Part shown: in pieces, positions 1 through 8,392 of the stretch | Layout: each line of letters opens with the position of its first letter | Numbering within the stretch: position 1 is the first letter of the stretch | DNA from: Nodosilinea sp. PGN35 | GTDB lineage: Bacteria > Cyanobacteriota > Cyanobacteriia > Phormidesmidales > Phormidesmidaceae | NCBI RefSeq assembly: GCF_029109325.1 | Contig: NZ_JAQKQJ010000003.1 | Span: 1-64,000 of the forward strand | Direction of reading: 5' to 3' | DNA: 64,000 bases | The notes under the pieces: generated by a model | Told to the model about the DNA's origin: nothing | The model's input: only the letters and a program-made list of their open reading frames with translations | The model's database searches: none | Translations under genes and position numbers: made by a program

Positions 1-1
1 G

Positions 2-88
2 GTTCAGGATTATGAGCAACTGCCTGAAAACGCCGAAGCGATGCTTCAAATTGCCATGATTCGCATCATGCTCAGGCGCTTGGCCTAA
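2..88 (+). CDS. IS5-like transposase, C-terminal fragment (runs off window start)
   Basis: An open frame from the window edge ends at TAA (86-88) and encodes 28 residues, including DYEQLPENAEAMLQIAM and RIMLRRLA. This is the typical C-terminus of cyanobacterial IS5/IS427-type DDE transposases, as I remember the family. The 5' part lies outside the window, so intactness cannot be judged. About 20 bases after the stop, 108-124 reads CTTTTCAAACGCCCTCT, which resembles the terminal inverted repeats of such elements (inference). The element lies downstream of the convergent grpE. Confidence 0.6.
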   Translation, partial: VQDYEQLPENAEAMLQIAMIRIMLRRLA

Positions 89-232
89 TTCGCTACACCC
101 CTACCCCTTTTCAAACGCCCTCTAAGCACTAGTACGGCCTAGCAGCCATGGAGCTAACCGCTGTCGGAGGATTAGGTGCCAGGTACCTGATACCCGACAC
201 CTGAAATAATGGCTGGCCTATGCCATCAAGTA

Positions 233-949
233 CTAGGAGGAGGCGTCAGCGTTCTCGGGATGGGGGGATTGAGGGCCGTCCTCTGGAGGGGCCGCTACTT
301 TTACCATTGCGTGACGCAGGACGCGATCGCCGAGCTGATAGCCCCGCACAAATTCTTCGATCACGATACCTTCGGCATGGTCGGCGGTCGGTTCGCGCAT
401 GACGGCTTCGTGCAGCAGTGGGTCAAACTCCTGACCTTCGGCCCGCATAGCCGAGACTCCCAATCGCTTGAGCGTCTCCACGAGCTGTTTGTAGACGCTT
501 TGATAACTTTTGTGGATTGTCATCTCCGCTTCGGTTTGGGGTTTAATCTGCGATCGCGCCCGCTCAAAATTATCGACCACCGGCAGCAGCTCAATGATAG
601 TGTCGCCCTTAATCTGAGTGGCCAACTCGTCTTTTTCTTTGCTGGTGCGTTTGCGGTAATTTTCAAAGTCGGCGGCAATCCGCATGGACTGGCTGGCCCG
701 ATCTTCAAGCTGGGCCTTGAGCCCTGCTACCTGGCGTTCCAGATCGGCTACCACAGCCGTATCGACGCTGGGTTCCTCCGAGGGGGGTACAGCTTCAGGG
801 GCCGCAGCGGCGGGGGCTTCGACCGTAGCCGCTGCGGCTTCGACCACGTCCTCAAAGTCAATGTCCACAGCGTCTTCTTCAAGAATCTCTTCGATAGCTT
901 CTGGGTCAGAAGCCGGATCGTGGGCGGAGTGGTGAATTTCGTCAACCAT
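233..949 (-). CDS. grpE: Nucleotide exchange factor GrpE
   Basis: Cytoplasmic co-chaperone that releases ADP from DnaK. The protein has the family layout: an acidic, Ala/Glu-rich N-terminus (about residues 1-70), a long helical region (RQVAGLKAQLE..., FENYRKRT) and a C-terminal beta domain with EGQEFDPLLHEAV and GYQLGDRVLRHAMVKV. I chose the ATG at 949 (MVDEIHHSAHD, 238 aa); a TTG 33 bases upstream (982) is in frame but adds an atypical extension. dnaK does not follow within the window; an IS transposase end lies there instead. The upstream region is shared divergently with pilB. Confidence 0.95.
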   Translation of the reverse strand: MVDEIHHSAHDPASDPEAIEEILEEDAVDIDFEDVVEAAAATVEAPAAAAPEAVPPSEEPSVDTAVVADLERQVAGLKAQLEDRASQSMRIAADFENYRKRTSKEKDELATQIKGDTIIELLPVVDNFERARSQIKPQTEAEMTIHKSYQSVYKQLVETLKRLGVSAMRAEGQEFDPLLHEAVMREPTADHAEGIVIEEFVRGYQLGDRVLRHAMVKVAAPPEDGPQSPHPENADASS

Positions 950-1280
950 GCTAGTACGTAACCCGACGGGTGAATGCAACAACTTTGCCTAGGCCCAAGC
1001 CTATCTCAATGCCTGGCTCCTAGCACTGCTTCCAATTCTATCGTGGAATGCAGGTTTGACCGTTGTCGCCGACAATTCCCCTCTGCCAAAGGCTGGACAA
1101 GCCACGGGCCGCCGTGGTGCAGATAAAGGGGATAAGGGTATTATCGACACTACGGGGTCAACGTGAATGGGGCTTGCGATCGCGCTACTTAAGAAGTGGG
1201 TTCAGCCCCCCGTTTAGGGCATACTGCCTGCATAGATTGGGTTTAGGCCTGTTTCACACCAGCACTTTGGCATCAGCGCT
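950..1280. other. Divergent grpE/pilB intergenic region
   Basis: About 330 bases separate the two divergent starts and must carry both promoters. I see no CIRCE inverted repeat (TTAGCACTC-N9-GAGTGCTAA) for heat-shock control and no convincing -10/-35 pair. A GCGATCGC site sits near 1177. No ORF with family similarity is present. Confidence 0.5.
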
Positions 1281-3287
1281 ATGACTAATTCCTCCTCCTC
1301 CCGGCGAGCTCTGGTACTTCAGCGGAGTTTTTCGCCCTTCGGCAACAAGCTCATTCAAGCGGGCTACGTCGACTCCGAGCAGATGCAGAAGGCCCTGGCG
1401 GAGAGCCGCAAAAGCGGACAGTCGCTGACCGATGTACTCGAGTCTCTCACCGGGCAGCAGCTCTCCCCTGAGCTGCTGCGCCAGTACAAAAAACAGCAGC
1501 TCTTTGAGCTTAAAATTCTCTACGGAGTTGAATCTCTCGACCCCGAGCTCAACGACATCTCTCCGGCCCAAATTGGGCATCTGATCGATACTCTGGTGCC
1601 CGTTGATATCTGCCGCCGCCATCGCCTGGTGCCCCTCTCCAAAGATCAAGATGAGCCCCCCTCCGTGCTCGTCGCCATGGTCGATCCCGAAAACCTAGAG
1701 GCCCAGGACGATCTCAACCGTATTTTGCGGGCCCAAAGCCTTTCGCTGCGGCGCATGGTGATCACCGTCGAAGATTACCAGCGGCTGATGTCTACCTACC
1801 TAGACGATGCCGTCGCCAAGCAAAAGAAAGAAGAGCTGGATGCCGCTGTTGACGTCAACACCAGCCTCGAAGAACTCGATTTCGGCGAAGGCAGTCTAGA
1901 GGACGTCATCGACGAAGAGGCCGACTTGGGCATGGCCCTCAAGGATGCCGGTGCGGCCCCGGTCATTGCCCTGGTCAACAAAATTTTGGCCAAAGCCCTG
2001 CAAGAGGGTGTCTCCGACATCCATGTTGAACCCCAAGAAGAGTTTCTGCGAGTGCGTTTTCGCAAGGATGGGGTGCTCAAAGAAGCCCTGCCGAAAATGC
2101 CTAAAAAGATTATTCCAGCCGTCACCGCCCGCTTCAAAATTATTGCCGAGCTAGATATCGCCGAGCGCCGAGCGCCCCAGGATGGCCGCATTCGACGGGT
2201 GTTTCAGGGCCGCAAAGTCGATTTTCGCGTGAACACCCTGCCCAGCCGCTGCGGGGAGAAGGTGGTACTGCGAATCCTAGACAACTCGGCTACCCAGCTA
2301 GGTCTGGATAAACTGATCACCGATCCTGACTCGCTGCGGATTGTGCAGGAAATGGCCTCGCGCCCCTTTGGCCTGCTGCTGGTGACTGGGCCTACCGGTT
2401 CGGGTAAAACCACCACTCTGTATTCGGTGCTGTCGGAGCGCAATGACCCTGGCATCAATATCAGTACCGCCGAAGACCCCATTGAATACACCCTGCCTGG
2501 GCTCACCCAGGTGCAGGTGATTCGCGAAAAGGGTATGGATTTTGCGTCAATTTTGCGCGCTTTCCTGCGTCAAGATCCAGACGTTATTCTGGTGGGCGAA
2601 ACTCGCGATCGCGAAACCGCTAAGACAGCCATCGAAGCGGCTTTAACCGGTCACCTGGTGCTCACCACCCTGCACACCAACGATGCCGCCGGGGCGATCG
2701 CCCGCCTCGATGAGATGGGGGTCGAGTCATTCATGGTTTCTAGCGCCCTGATTGGCGTGCTGGCTCAGCGCCTTGTGCGCCGGGTGTGCACCGACTGCCG
2801 CATTCCCTACAATCCCACCCCTGAGGAGCTGGCTCACTTTGGTCTCAGTACTTCCTCTGAGTCAGACATTACCTTCTACAAAGCCAATGTGCTCACCGTA
2901 GAAGAACTCACCGCCGCTAAAGATGCCAATACCCTCTGCCCCAAGTGCCAGGGCGGCGGCTACAAGGGGCGAGTTGGGGTATACGAAGTTCTGCGGGTTA
3001 CCGAGCGGCTGCAAAGGTTGATTTCTGAAGGGGCACCCACTGAACTAATTAAAGAAGCGGCGGTGGAAGAGGGGATGCAGACCCTACTGTCCTACAGCCT
3101 CGATCTGGTGCGCCAGGGGTATACTACTCTCGACGAAGTCGAGCGGGTAACCTTTACCGATACCGGCCTAGAGTCAGAGCTGAAGGCTAAGCGCAAGGCC
3201 TCTCTGACCTGTGACTGCTGTGCAGCCGAGCTTCAGCAAGAGTGGCTTGACTGTCCCTATTGTCTAACCCCCCGATTCCACGACTAG
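1281..3287 (+). CDS. pilB: Type IV pilus extension ATPase PilB
   Basis: Hexameric cytoplasmic motor ATPase that powers pilus extension, and so motility and DNA uptake. The 668-residue protein has an N-terminal MshEN/GSPII-E-N domain and a C-terminal secretion ATPase domain. Walker A GPTGSGKTTT lies near residue 370, followed by the Asp box, Walker B (DPDVILVGETRD) and the His box (GHLVLTTLHTND). A CxxC...CPKC zinc site follows (CTDC, then CPKCQGGGYKGR). The last 25 or so residues add another CxCC...CPYC cluster. The gene leads pilB-pilT-pilC on the plus strand. Confidence 0.97.
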   Translation: MTNSSSSRRALVLQRSFSPFGNKLIQAGYVDSEQMQKALAESRKSGQSLTDVLESLTGQQLSPELLRQYKKQQLFELKILYGVESLDPELNDISPAQIGHLIDTLVPVDICRRHRLVPLSKDQDEPPSVLVAMVDPENLEAQDDLNRILRAQSLSLRRMVITVEDYQRLMSTYLDDAVAKQKKEELDAAVDVNTSLEELDFGEGSLEDVIDEEADLGMALKDAGAAPVIALVNKILAKALQEGVSDIHVEPQEEFLRVRFRKDGVLKEALPKMPKKIIPAVTARFKIIAELDIAERRAPQDGRIRRVFQGRKVDFRVNTLPSRCGEKVVLRILDNSATQLGLDKLITDPDSLRIVQEMASRPFGLLLVTGPTGSGKTTTLYSVLSERNDPGINISTAEDPIEYTLPGLTQVQVIREKGMDFASILRAFLRQDPDVILVGETRDRETAKTAIEAALTGHLVLTTLHTNDAAGAIARLDEMGVESFMVSSALIGVLAQRLVRRVCTDCRIPYNPTPEELAHFGLSTSSESDITFYKANVLTVEELTAAKDANTLCPKCQGGGYKGRVGVYEVLRVTERLQRLISEGAPTELIKEAAVEEGMQTLLSYSLDLVRQGYTTLDEVERVTFTDTGLESELKAKRKASLTCDCCAAELQQEWLDCPYCLTPRFHD

Positions 3288-3442
3288 TCGCCGTTTAGCC
3301 GCTGTGCTGACAGCATTTGGTGCCAAAGTGGGCATCTTGTTACCAGCAGTAGGCCTGGCGGCACCAACGGTTTCTTGGGCTTAGCCTAAGCTTTTTTAAG
3401 CTGAATTCTCGCAACGTTTCCCCACCCCCATGAGGTAGCTCT

Positions 3443-4567
3443 ATGGAATTGATGATCGAAGACTTGATGGAAGAGGTGATTGAGCGGGGCGGCTCTGACT
3501 TGCACCTGTCCGCAGGCCTGCCCCCTTATATCCGCATTAGCGGCAAACTCACTCCCACCGAGCACGAGCCGATGACCGCTGAGTCCTGCCAGCGGCTGAT
3601 CTTCAGCATGCTCAACAACACTCAGCGCAAACACCTGGAGCAGAACTGGGAGCTGGACTGCTCCTATGGGGTCAAAGGGTTAGCCCGCTTTCGGGTAAAC
3701 GTTTACAAAGATCGCGGCACCTACGCCGCCTGTCTACGGGCGTTGAGCTCCAAAATTCCAACGATGGAAGCGCTGGGTCTACCCAATATCGTGCGCGAGC
3801 TGTCAGAAAAGCCCCGGGGCCTCATTCTAGTTACCGGGCCTACCGGGTCGGGAAAATCTACGACCCTGGCTTCGATGATCAACAACATCAACCTGACTCG
3901 GCCCGAGCACATTCTCACCGTCGAAGACCCGATTGAATTTGTCTACGAGCCCATCAAAAGCCTGATTCACCAGCGCCAGATTGGAGAAGACACCAAGAGT
4001 TTTGCCAACGCCCTGCGCGCCGCCCTGCGGGAAGATCCCGATGTCATTCTGGTGGGCGAAATGCGTGACCTTGAAACCATCTCGCTGGCGATTTCAGCGG
4101 CAGAAACGGGGCACTTGGTGTTTGGTACCCTGCACACCAGCTCAGCGGCCCAGACCGTCGACCGGATGATTGACGTGTTTCCTCCAGAGCAGCAGCAGCA
4201 GATTCGGGTGCAGCTGTCGGGCTCCCTGGTAGCGGTGCTCAGCCAGACCCTGGTGCCCAAGGCCAATCCGAAACCCGGTGAGTTTGGCCGGATCATGGCC
4301 CAAGAAATCATGGTGATTACCCCAGCCATCGCCAACATGATTCGGGAGGGCAAAACCCCTCAAATCTACGGTGCCATTCAAACCGGTGGCAAGCTGGCAA
4401 TGCAAACCCTGGAGAAGGTTTTGGCCGATCTCTACAAGGCTGGCACAATTTCTTTTGAGGCAGCTATGTCTAAGACCTCCCGCCCCGATGAGCTACAGCG
4501 CTTAATAGGAGGAGCCCCGGCTCCCAACGCTGCCGCCCGTCAGGGGGCCGCTGCCGGTCGCCACTAG
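3443..4567 (+). CDS. pilT: Type IV pilus retraction ATPase PilT
   Basis: Motor ATPase that drives pilus retraction, required for twitching and phototaxis in cyanobacteria. The 374 residues match PilT length. They contain the N-terminal DLHLSAGLPPYIR motif, Walker A GPTGSGKSTT near residue 132, EDPIEF, Walker B DPDVILVGEMRD, the His box GHLVFGTLHT and an AIANMIREGK region equivalent to the AIRNLIRE retraction motif. The C-terminal 20 residues are Ala/Pro-rich and variable. The gene starts 155 bases after pilB with no terminator between them. Confidence 0.97.
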   Translation: MELMIEDLMEEVIERGGSDLHLSAGLPPYIRISGKLTPTEHEPMTAESCQRLIFSMLNNTQRKHLEQNWELDCSYGVKGLARFRVNVYKDRGTYAACLRALSSKIPTMEALGLPNIVRELSEKPRGLILVTGPTGSGKSTTLASMINNINLTRPEHILTVEDPIEFVYEPIKSLIHQRQIGEDTKSFANALRAALREDPDVILVGEMRDLETISLAISAAETGHLVFGTLHTSSAAQTVDRMIDVFPPEQQQQIRVQLSGSLVAVLSQTLVPKANPKPGEFGRIMAQEIMVITPAIANMIREGKTPQIYGAIQTGGKLAMQTLEKVLADLYKAGTISFEAAMSKTSRPDELQRLIGGAPAPNAAARQGAAAGRH

Positions 4568-4572
4568 ATCTC

Positions 4573-4592
4573 TATGTAAACAATCTTACATA
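4573..4592. promoter_or_regulatory. Palindrome with a GTA-N8-TAC (NtcA-like) core
   Basis: Just after the pilT stop, TATGTAA-ACAATC-TTACATA forms perfect 7-base arms. Inside it, GTA (4576-4578) and TAC (4587-4589) are separated by exactly 8 bases, the consensus of the nitrogen regulator NtcA. A TAN3T box at the usual 22-base spacing is not evident. It could instead be a weak hairpin at the end of the pilT message. Confidence 0.3.
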
Positions 4593-4747
4593 TCCCCCTA
4601 GGGCACTCAGGAAAAATTAAACCGGCTGCCCTAGGCTAGGAGCAGGGAGATTAGATTGCTCATGGCGATCGCTCGTCTCAGTCCAGAGCCGGGGTTTAGT
4701 CCTGGCGCTAGGGCGCAGCACGCACCGTGTGAGTTCAGGTAGATTTA

Positions 4748-4780
4748 GCGGGTTCGCTGAGCCGAACCCGCCGCTATAAT
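4748..4780 (+). promoter_or_regulatory. Inverted repeat abutting TATAAT upstream of pilC
   Basis: GCGGGTTCG (4748-4756) and CGAACCCGC (4763-4771) form a perfect 9-base stem with loop CTGAGC, followed three bases later by TATAAT (4775-4780), 25 bases before the pilC ATG. This suggests a separate pilC promoter whose -35 zone is covered by a palindromic operator. A terminator/antiterminator hairpin is an alternative. There is no T-tract. Confidence 0.4.
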
Positions 4781-4805
4781 TGCAGTACTTTAAAGCCATT
4801 GAGCC

Positions 4806-6026
4806 ATGCCTACCTACGTTGCCATTGGTCGCGATACCAGCGGGGCCCAGCGCAAAGAGCGTATTTCCGCTGAGACTCCTAACGAAGCCCGCAATCTCCT
4901 GAAAGATCAGGGCCTCTTTGTGATGGATCTGAAGGAGGAAGCCGGGTTTAACATTGATATGGAGAGTATAAAAACCTCCATGACGAAGGTGACGGTGAAG
5001 GATAAAGCCATCTTCTCCCGTCAGTTTGCGGCCCTGGTGAATGCAGGGGTGGCCCTGGTGAGAGGGCTAGGGGTGCTGGCCGAGGACTGTTCTAACCCAA
5101 AGCTCAAGCAGGCGTTGATGGCAATCAACGCTGATGTGCAGCAGGGCACCAGCCTGTCGGATGCTATGCGAAAGCATCCGGCCTGTTTTGACAACCTCTA
5201 CGTGGCGCTGATCCAGGCCGGTGAGGTGGGTGGGGTACTCGATGAGGTGCTCAATCGATTGGCCAAACTGCTGGAAGATTTGGCCCGATTGCAGAACCAG
5301 ATTAAGTCGGCTATGGCTTATCCGGTAACGGTGGGCTTTTTGGCGGTGATTATTTTTGTCGGTATGACAGTATTCTTGCTGCCAATCTTTGCCGATATGT
5401 TTGAGGATTTGGGGGCTGACCTGCCGGTCTTTACCCAGGTCATGATGATGATCAGCCGATTTTTGCGCCAGCCTTTGAACTGGGTGTTTATGGTGGCGGC
5501 GATATCGGCGTTATCCTTTGCCTACAGGCGGTACTATGCCACCCTCAACGGACGGCGGGTGATCGACCGCATATCCCTTAAAATGCCCCTGTTTGGCGAT
5601 CTGATTCAAAAAACGGCCACCGCTCGTTTCTGCCGCACCTTTGGTTCGCTATCAAAGTCTGGGGTGCCAATTCTAACAGCGTTGGAAATTGTGCGGGACA
5701 CAGCGGGGAATCAGGTAATTGCTGAGGCGGTGGATGAGGCCCGCAAAGATGTGCAGGGGGGCGGCATGATCAGTCTTGCCCTCCAAAAACACGCGGTATT
5801 TCCCAGTATGGCGGTGCAGATGATCAGCATTGGGGAAGAAACCGGGGAACTGGACTCGATGCTGATGAAAGTGGCTGACTTTTACGAGGACGAGGTAGAG
5901 CAGGCGGTGAAGGCTCTGACCAGCGTGATGGAGCCGATTATGATTATGGTGCTGGGGGGTATGGTGGGTTCGATTCTGATATCGATGTACCTGCCAATGT
6001 TCAAGATCATGGAGGCGATTGGGTAA
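4806..6026 (+). CDS. pilC: Type IV pilus inner-membrane platform protein PilC
   Basis: Polytopic platform protein on which the PilB/PilT motors act. The 406 residues hold two T2SSF domains: the first around 70-195 (FSRQFAALVNAGVALVRGL, GEVGGVLDEVLNRLA) and the second around 270-395 (FCRTFGSLSKSGVPILTALEI, IGEETGELDSML). Hydrophobic segments lie near 170-195, 220-240 and 375-400. The ATG at 4806 follows TGAGCC with no strong ribosome-binding site. It ends the pilus block and is convergent with the next gene across a strong hairpin. Confidence 0.97.
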   Translation: MPTYVAIGRDTSGAQRKERISAETPNEARNLLKDQGLFVMDLKEEAGFNIDMESIKTSMTKVTVKDKAIFSRQFAALVNAGVALVRGLGVLAEDCSNPKLKQALMAINADVQQGTSLSDAMRKHPACFDNLYVALIQAGEVGGVLDEVLNRLAKLLEDLARLQNQIKSAMAYPVTVGFLAVIIFVGMTVFLLPIFADMFEDLGADLPVFTQVMMMISRFLRQPLNWVFMVAAISALSFAYRRYYATLNGRRVIDRISLKMPLFGDLIQKTATARFCRTFGSLSKSGVPILTALEIVRDTAGNQVIAEAVDEARKDVQGGGMISLALQKHAVFPSMAVQMISIGEETGELDSMLMKVADFYEDEVEQAVKALTSVMEPIMIMVLGGMVGSILISMYLPMFKIMEAIG

Positions 6027-6072
6027 GACTCGACGCCCCTAGTGGGTCTGGCTTGACCTGTTGCGCCAGCCT

Positions 6073-6103
6073 CGATGGCCAAGGCCAGTCGCCTTGGCCA
6101 TCG
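6073..6103. terminator. Convergent-gene hairpin between pilC and the flavoprotein gene
   Basis: CGATGGCCAAGGC and GCCTTGGCCATCG form a perfect 13-base stem with a 5-base loop. It lies 47 bases after the pilC stop and 16 bases before the end of the opposing gene. No U-tract follows on either strand, so termination is inferred from strength and position. Confidence 0.6.
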
Positions 6104-6118
6104 CTGTATCAGGGAACG

Positions 6119-7264
6119 CTAGGACAGTAGGCCACCGCTGAGCCTTTGAATGGCTCTGTGAGCGACCTCACCGTAGCTGACTTCGCCACAGAATACTCTA
6201 ACCATAGTCAGGGTGCTGGAAGGGCGCTTAACCCCAGCCCGGTAGGCCAAAGCTGGAGCACCGTAGACTAAGCGAGCAATGCGTCTGGCCCAGCGCATTT
6301 CTTCTCCCCATTCTGTATTCATGACCTGGCTGTAGGCGGCGAGGGCGGCATGGTTCTGGGTGGAGGATTGGTCGCCTTGCAGCGCAGCGCCGATCGCCGC
6401 TGCCGCCTTTAGGCCGCTAAAAATAGACGGGCGAATTCCCTCTGCGGTAAACGGATCGACTACGCAGGCGGCCTCGCCTGCCAGCACGGCCCTATGGGTA
6501 TGTAAATCCTGAAACCCATCCCAGATAAAGATGGGATGGCCAAAGTGTTGAACAGTGCTGGCATCTATGTTGAAGGCGGCAGCATAGTCGGCTACCGGAG
6601 AGCGCAGGTCTTGTTTGCGCTGATTGCCAGAGCGAAACACGCCCCCGCCAATAGAATAGCCATCGGCCTTGGGGAAGTTCCACAGGTAGCCCTGCTGCAT
6701 CAGGCCCAGGTCGAAGTGCACCACCGGTTCGTCGGGTACCGCTAGCCGAGGCTCAGCCTCCAGGGCCGCGGCTAGTTTGTACCGGCGTTGGGGAAAGCCA
6801 AGCCACTTGGCCATCACCCCCCGCGCTCCGTCCGCCGCGATTAAAAACCGGCCCTGCACCGGCCCCCGACTGGTGTTGACCTGCCAGCAATCTGCTTGGC
6901 TTTCAAGGCTTTGGGCTTTAGTCTCGTCCCAGAGGGTAGCACCTTGTTGCTGGGCCTGCTGCACGATAAAGTGGTCAAACTCGTCGCGCCGCACCATCCA
7001 CAGAGCTTTTTCGGCGGGCAGTTCGGCTTCGATGGGGTCGGCCATGTTGAAGGTGTAGCGCACCTTGCACACCTTCACAGAAATGGCGGGGGAAAAGTCA
7101 AAATCAAACCATTGGGCCACCTGGGGGGAGACGCCGCCGCCGCAGGGCTTGTACCGGGGCAGCTTGGCGGCATCGAGCAGCAGTACCTGGTGGCCGGCTT
7201 TGCTCAGGTGGTAGGCGGCGGTGGCTCCGGCGGGGCCTGCCCCAACAACAATGCAGTCATACAT
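6119..7264 (-). CDS. Geranylgeranyl reductase family FAD-dependent oxidoreductase
   Basis: A 381-residue flavoprotein starting MYDCIVVGAGPAGATAAYHL, a Rossmann FAD-binding motif. Further family marks are KPCGGGVSP, FLIAADGARG and the second FAD motif AGEAACVVDPFTAEGIRPS. These fit the geranylgeranyl reductase (TIGR02032-type) family, which reduces prenyl double bonds. It differs from the usual cyanobacterial ChlP, whose N-terminus I recall as MVLRVAVVGSGPAGSS. The gene lies 33 bases downstream of hpt on the same strand, so a role in reducing the prenyl chain used for tocopherol is a reasonable inference. Other FAD oxidoreductase roles remain possible. Confidence 0.8.
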   Translation of the reverse strand: MYDCIVVGAGPAGATAAYHLSKAGHQVLLLDAAKLPRYKPCGGGVSPQVAQWFDFDFSPAISVKVCKVRYTFNMADPIEAELPAEKALWMVRRDEFDHFIVQQAQQQGATLWDETKAQSLESQADCWQVNTSRGPVQGRFLIAADGARGVMAKWLGFPQRRYKLAAALEAEPRLAVPDEPVVHFDLGLMQQGYLWNFPKADGYSIGGGVFRSGNQRKQDLRSPVADYAAAFNIDASTVQHFGHPIFIWDGFQDLHTHRAVLAGEAACVVDPFTAEGIRPSIFSGLKAAAAIGAALQGDQSSTQNHAALAAYSQVMNTEWGEEMRWARRIARLVYGAPALAYRAGVKRPSSTLTMVRVFCGEVSYGEVAHRAIQRLSGGLLS

Positions 7265-7297
7265 GGGTTTAGCTCCGTTGTGCCTGGTTGTTATGTC

Positions 7298-8296
7298 CTA
7301 GGCCAGCCAGCAGGCCAGGGGAAACATCAGGTATTGCAGAAAAAATAGCTTCCAGATGAACTGGTAAAACCTGGGGTAAGCGAGGTTTTTAGGGGCAATG
7401 CCGACCTGGCTGGGGTGGGGCACTCGGCGACTCACCCACCACAGGAGAACCAGCACCAGCAGGTGTGATCCGGCTAAAAATGGTCGGTTGACGCCGACCA
7501 ACCAGGGAGCGACTAGCGCTATGCCGAGGTAGCAGGCGGTGAGAATTCCCAGGGCCAGGTTAAATACGGTGCGCTGCCCCAGTTTGAGCGACAGGGTGCT
7601 GATGCCGTAGCGGCGATCGCCCTCGATGTCGGGAATATCTTTGAAGAGGGCGATGGCGATGCTAAACAGCAGAATGAACACCGTGAGCGCCCAAACCCGC
7701 CCAGGTATGCTGAGGGGAAGGGCCAGGCGATCGCTGAAGTGCAGAAACAGCCCTAGATTTACAATGGTGCCCCGCACCGTCAAAATGCACACCGAAGCCC
7801 AAAATGGAAACCGCTTCAGCCGTACCGGAGGCAGCGAGTAGGCGGTGCCGACGATCAGGCTGAGGCCCACGGTTGCCAGCAGCCAGGGGCCCCCCACGAC
7901 TGCTACCCCAACGGCCCCTAGGCCAGCCAGGCCCACGATCCAGCGGCCATCGGTAGGGGAGAACTCTCCGGCGGCGAGGGGAAGGTGGGGTTTGTTGATG
8001 CGATCGATGGCAATGTCTTCCAGCTGGTTCAGCCCCACAATGTAGAGATTGCCCAGCAAGCAGGCAACCCCAGCGATGCCGACTAAACCCAGCAGCTCAG
8101 CCAAGGCGGGGGCGTTCCCAGGCTCTAACCCAGCTAGCACAATGGCGGCAATGCCGACAACGCTCAAACTGGTGCCAATGACGGTATGGGGCCGCCAAAA
8201 TTTCCACAGGGCGTAGAGCCAGGGCAAGGGAGCTTGGGTAAAGCGCAATCGGTTGCCGGGGGGCAGGGTGGAATTGGGGGGGGCAGCGTTAGACAT
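7298..8296 (-). CDS. hpt: Homogentisate phytyltransferase (UbiA family)
   Basis: Membrane prenyltransferase that condenses homogentisate with phytyl diphosphate, the committed step of tocopherol synthesis. The 332-residue protein has about eight or nine hydrophobic segments and both Asp-rich motifs: NQLEDIAIDRINKPHLP and KDIPDIEGDRRYG. The LPLAAGEFS stretch is typical of the cyanobacterial/plant VTE2 group. The ATG at 8296 is the first in frame. It is co-directional with the downstream reductase-like gene. Confidence 0.92.
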   Translation of the reverse strand: MSNAAPPNSTLPPGNRLRFTQAPLPWLYALWKFWRPHTVIGTSLSVVGIAAIVLAGLEPGNAPALAELLGLVGIAGVACLLGNLYIVGLNQLEDIAIDRINKPHLPLAAGEFSPTDGRWIVGLAGLGAVGVAVVGGPWLLATVGLSLIVGTAYSLPPVRLKRFPFWASVCILTVRGTIVNLGLFLHFSDRLALPLSIPGRVWALTVFILLFSIAIALFKDIPDIEGDRRYGISTLSLKLGQRTVFNLALGILTACYLGIALVAPWLVGVNRPFLAGSHLLVLVLLWWVSRRVPHPSQVGIAPKNLAYPRFYQFIWKLFFLQYLMFPLACWLA

Positions 8297-8392
8297 GAGA
8301 CCTACATTTAGAGAGTCTTGCCGGGGTTCAGTTGTCTAGCTTATCGGCTGATGGACGATTAACGGCTGATTTCTGCACCAGTCGGCAGAATT

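Noticed and set aside
209..961. 250-codon plus-strand open frame at the left end
   Set aside because: It is the antisense shadow of grpE; the minus-strand frame has full GrpE family motifs.
983..1280. CIRCE heat-shock operator upstream of grpE
   Set aside because: The TTAGCACTC / GAGTGCTAA pair was not found.
4617..4799. 60-codon minus-strand frame between pilT and pilC
   Set aside because: No family similarity or ribosome-binding site; it overlaps the palindromic promoter region.
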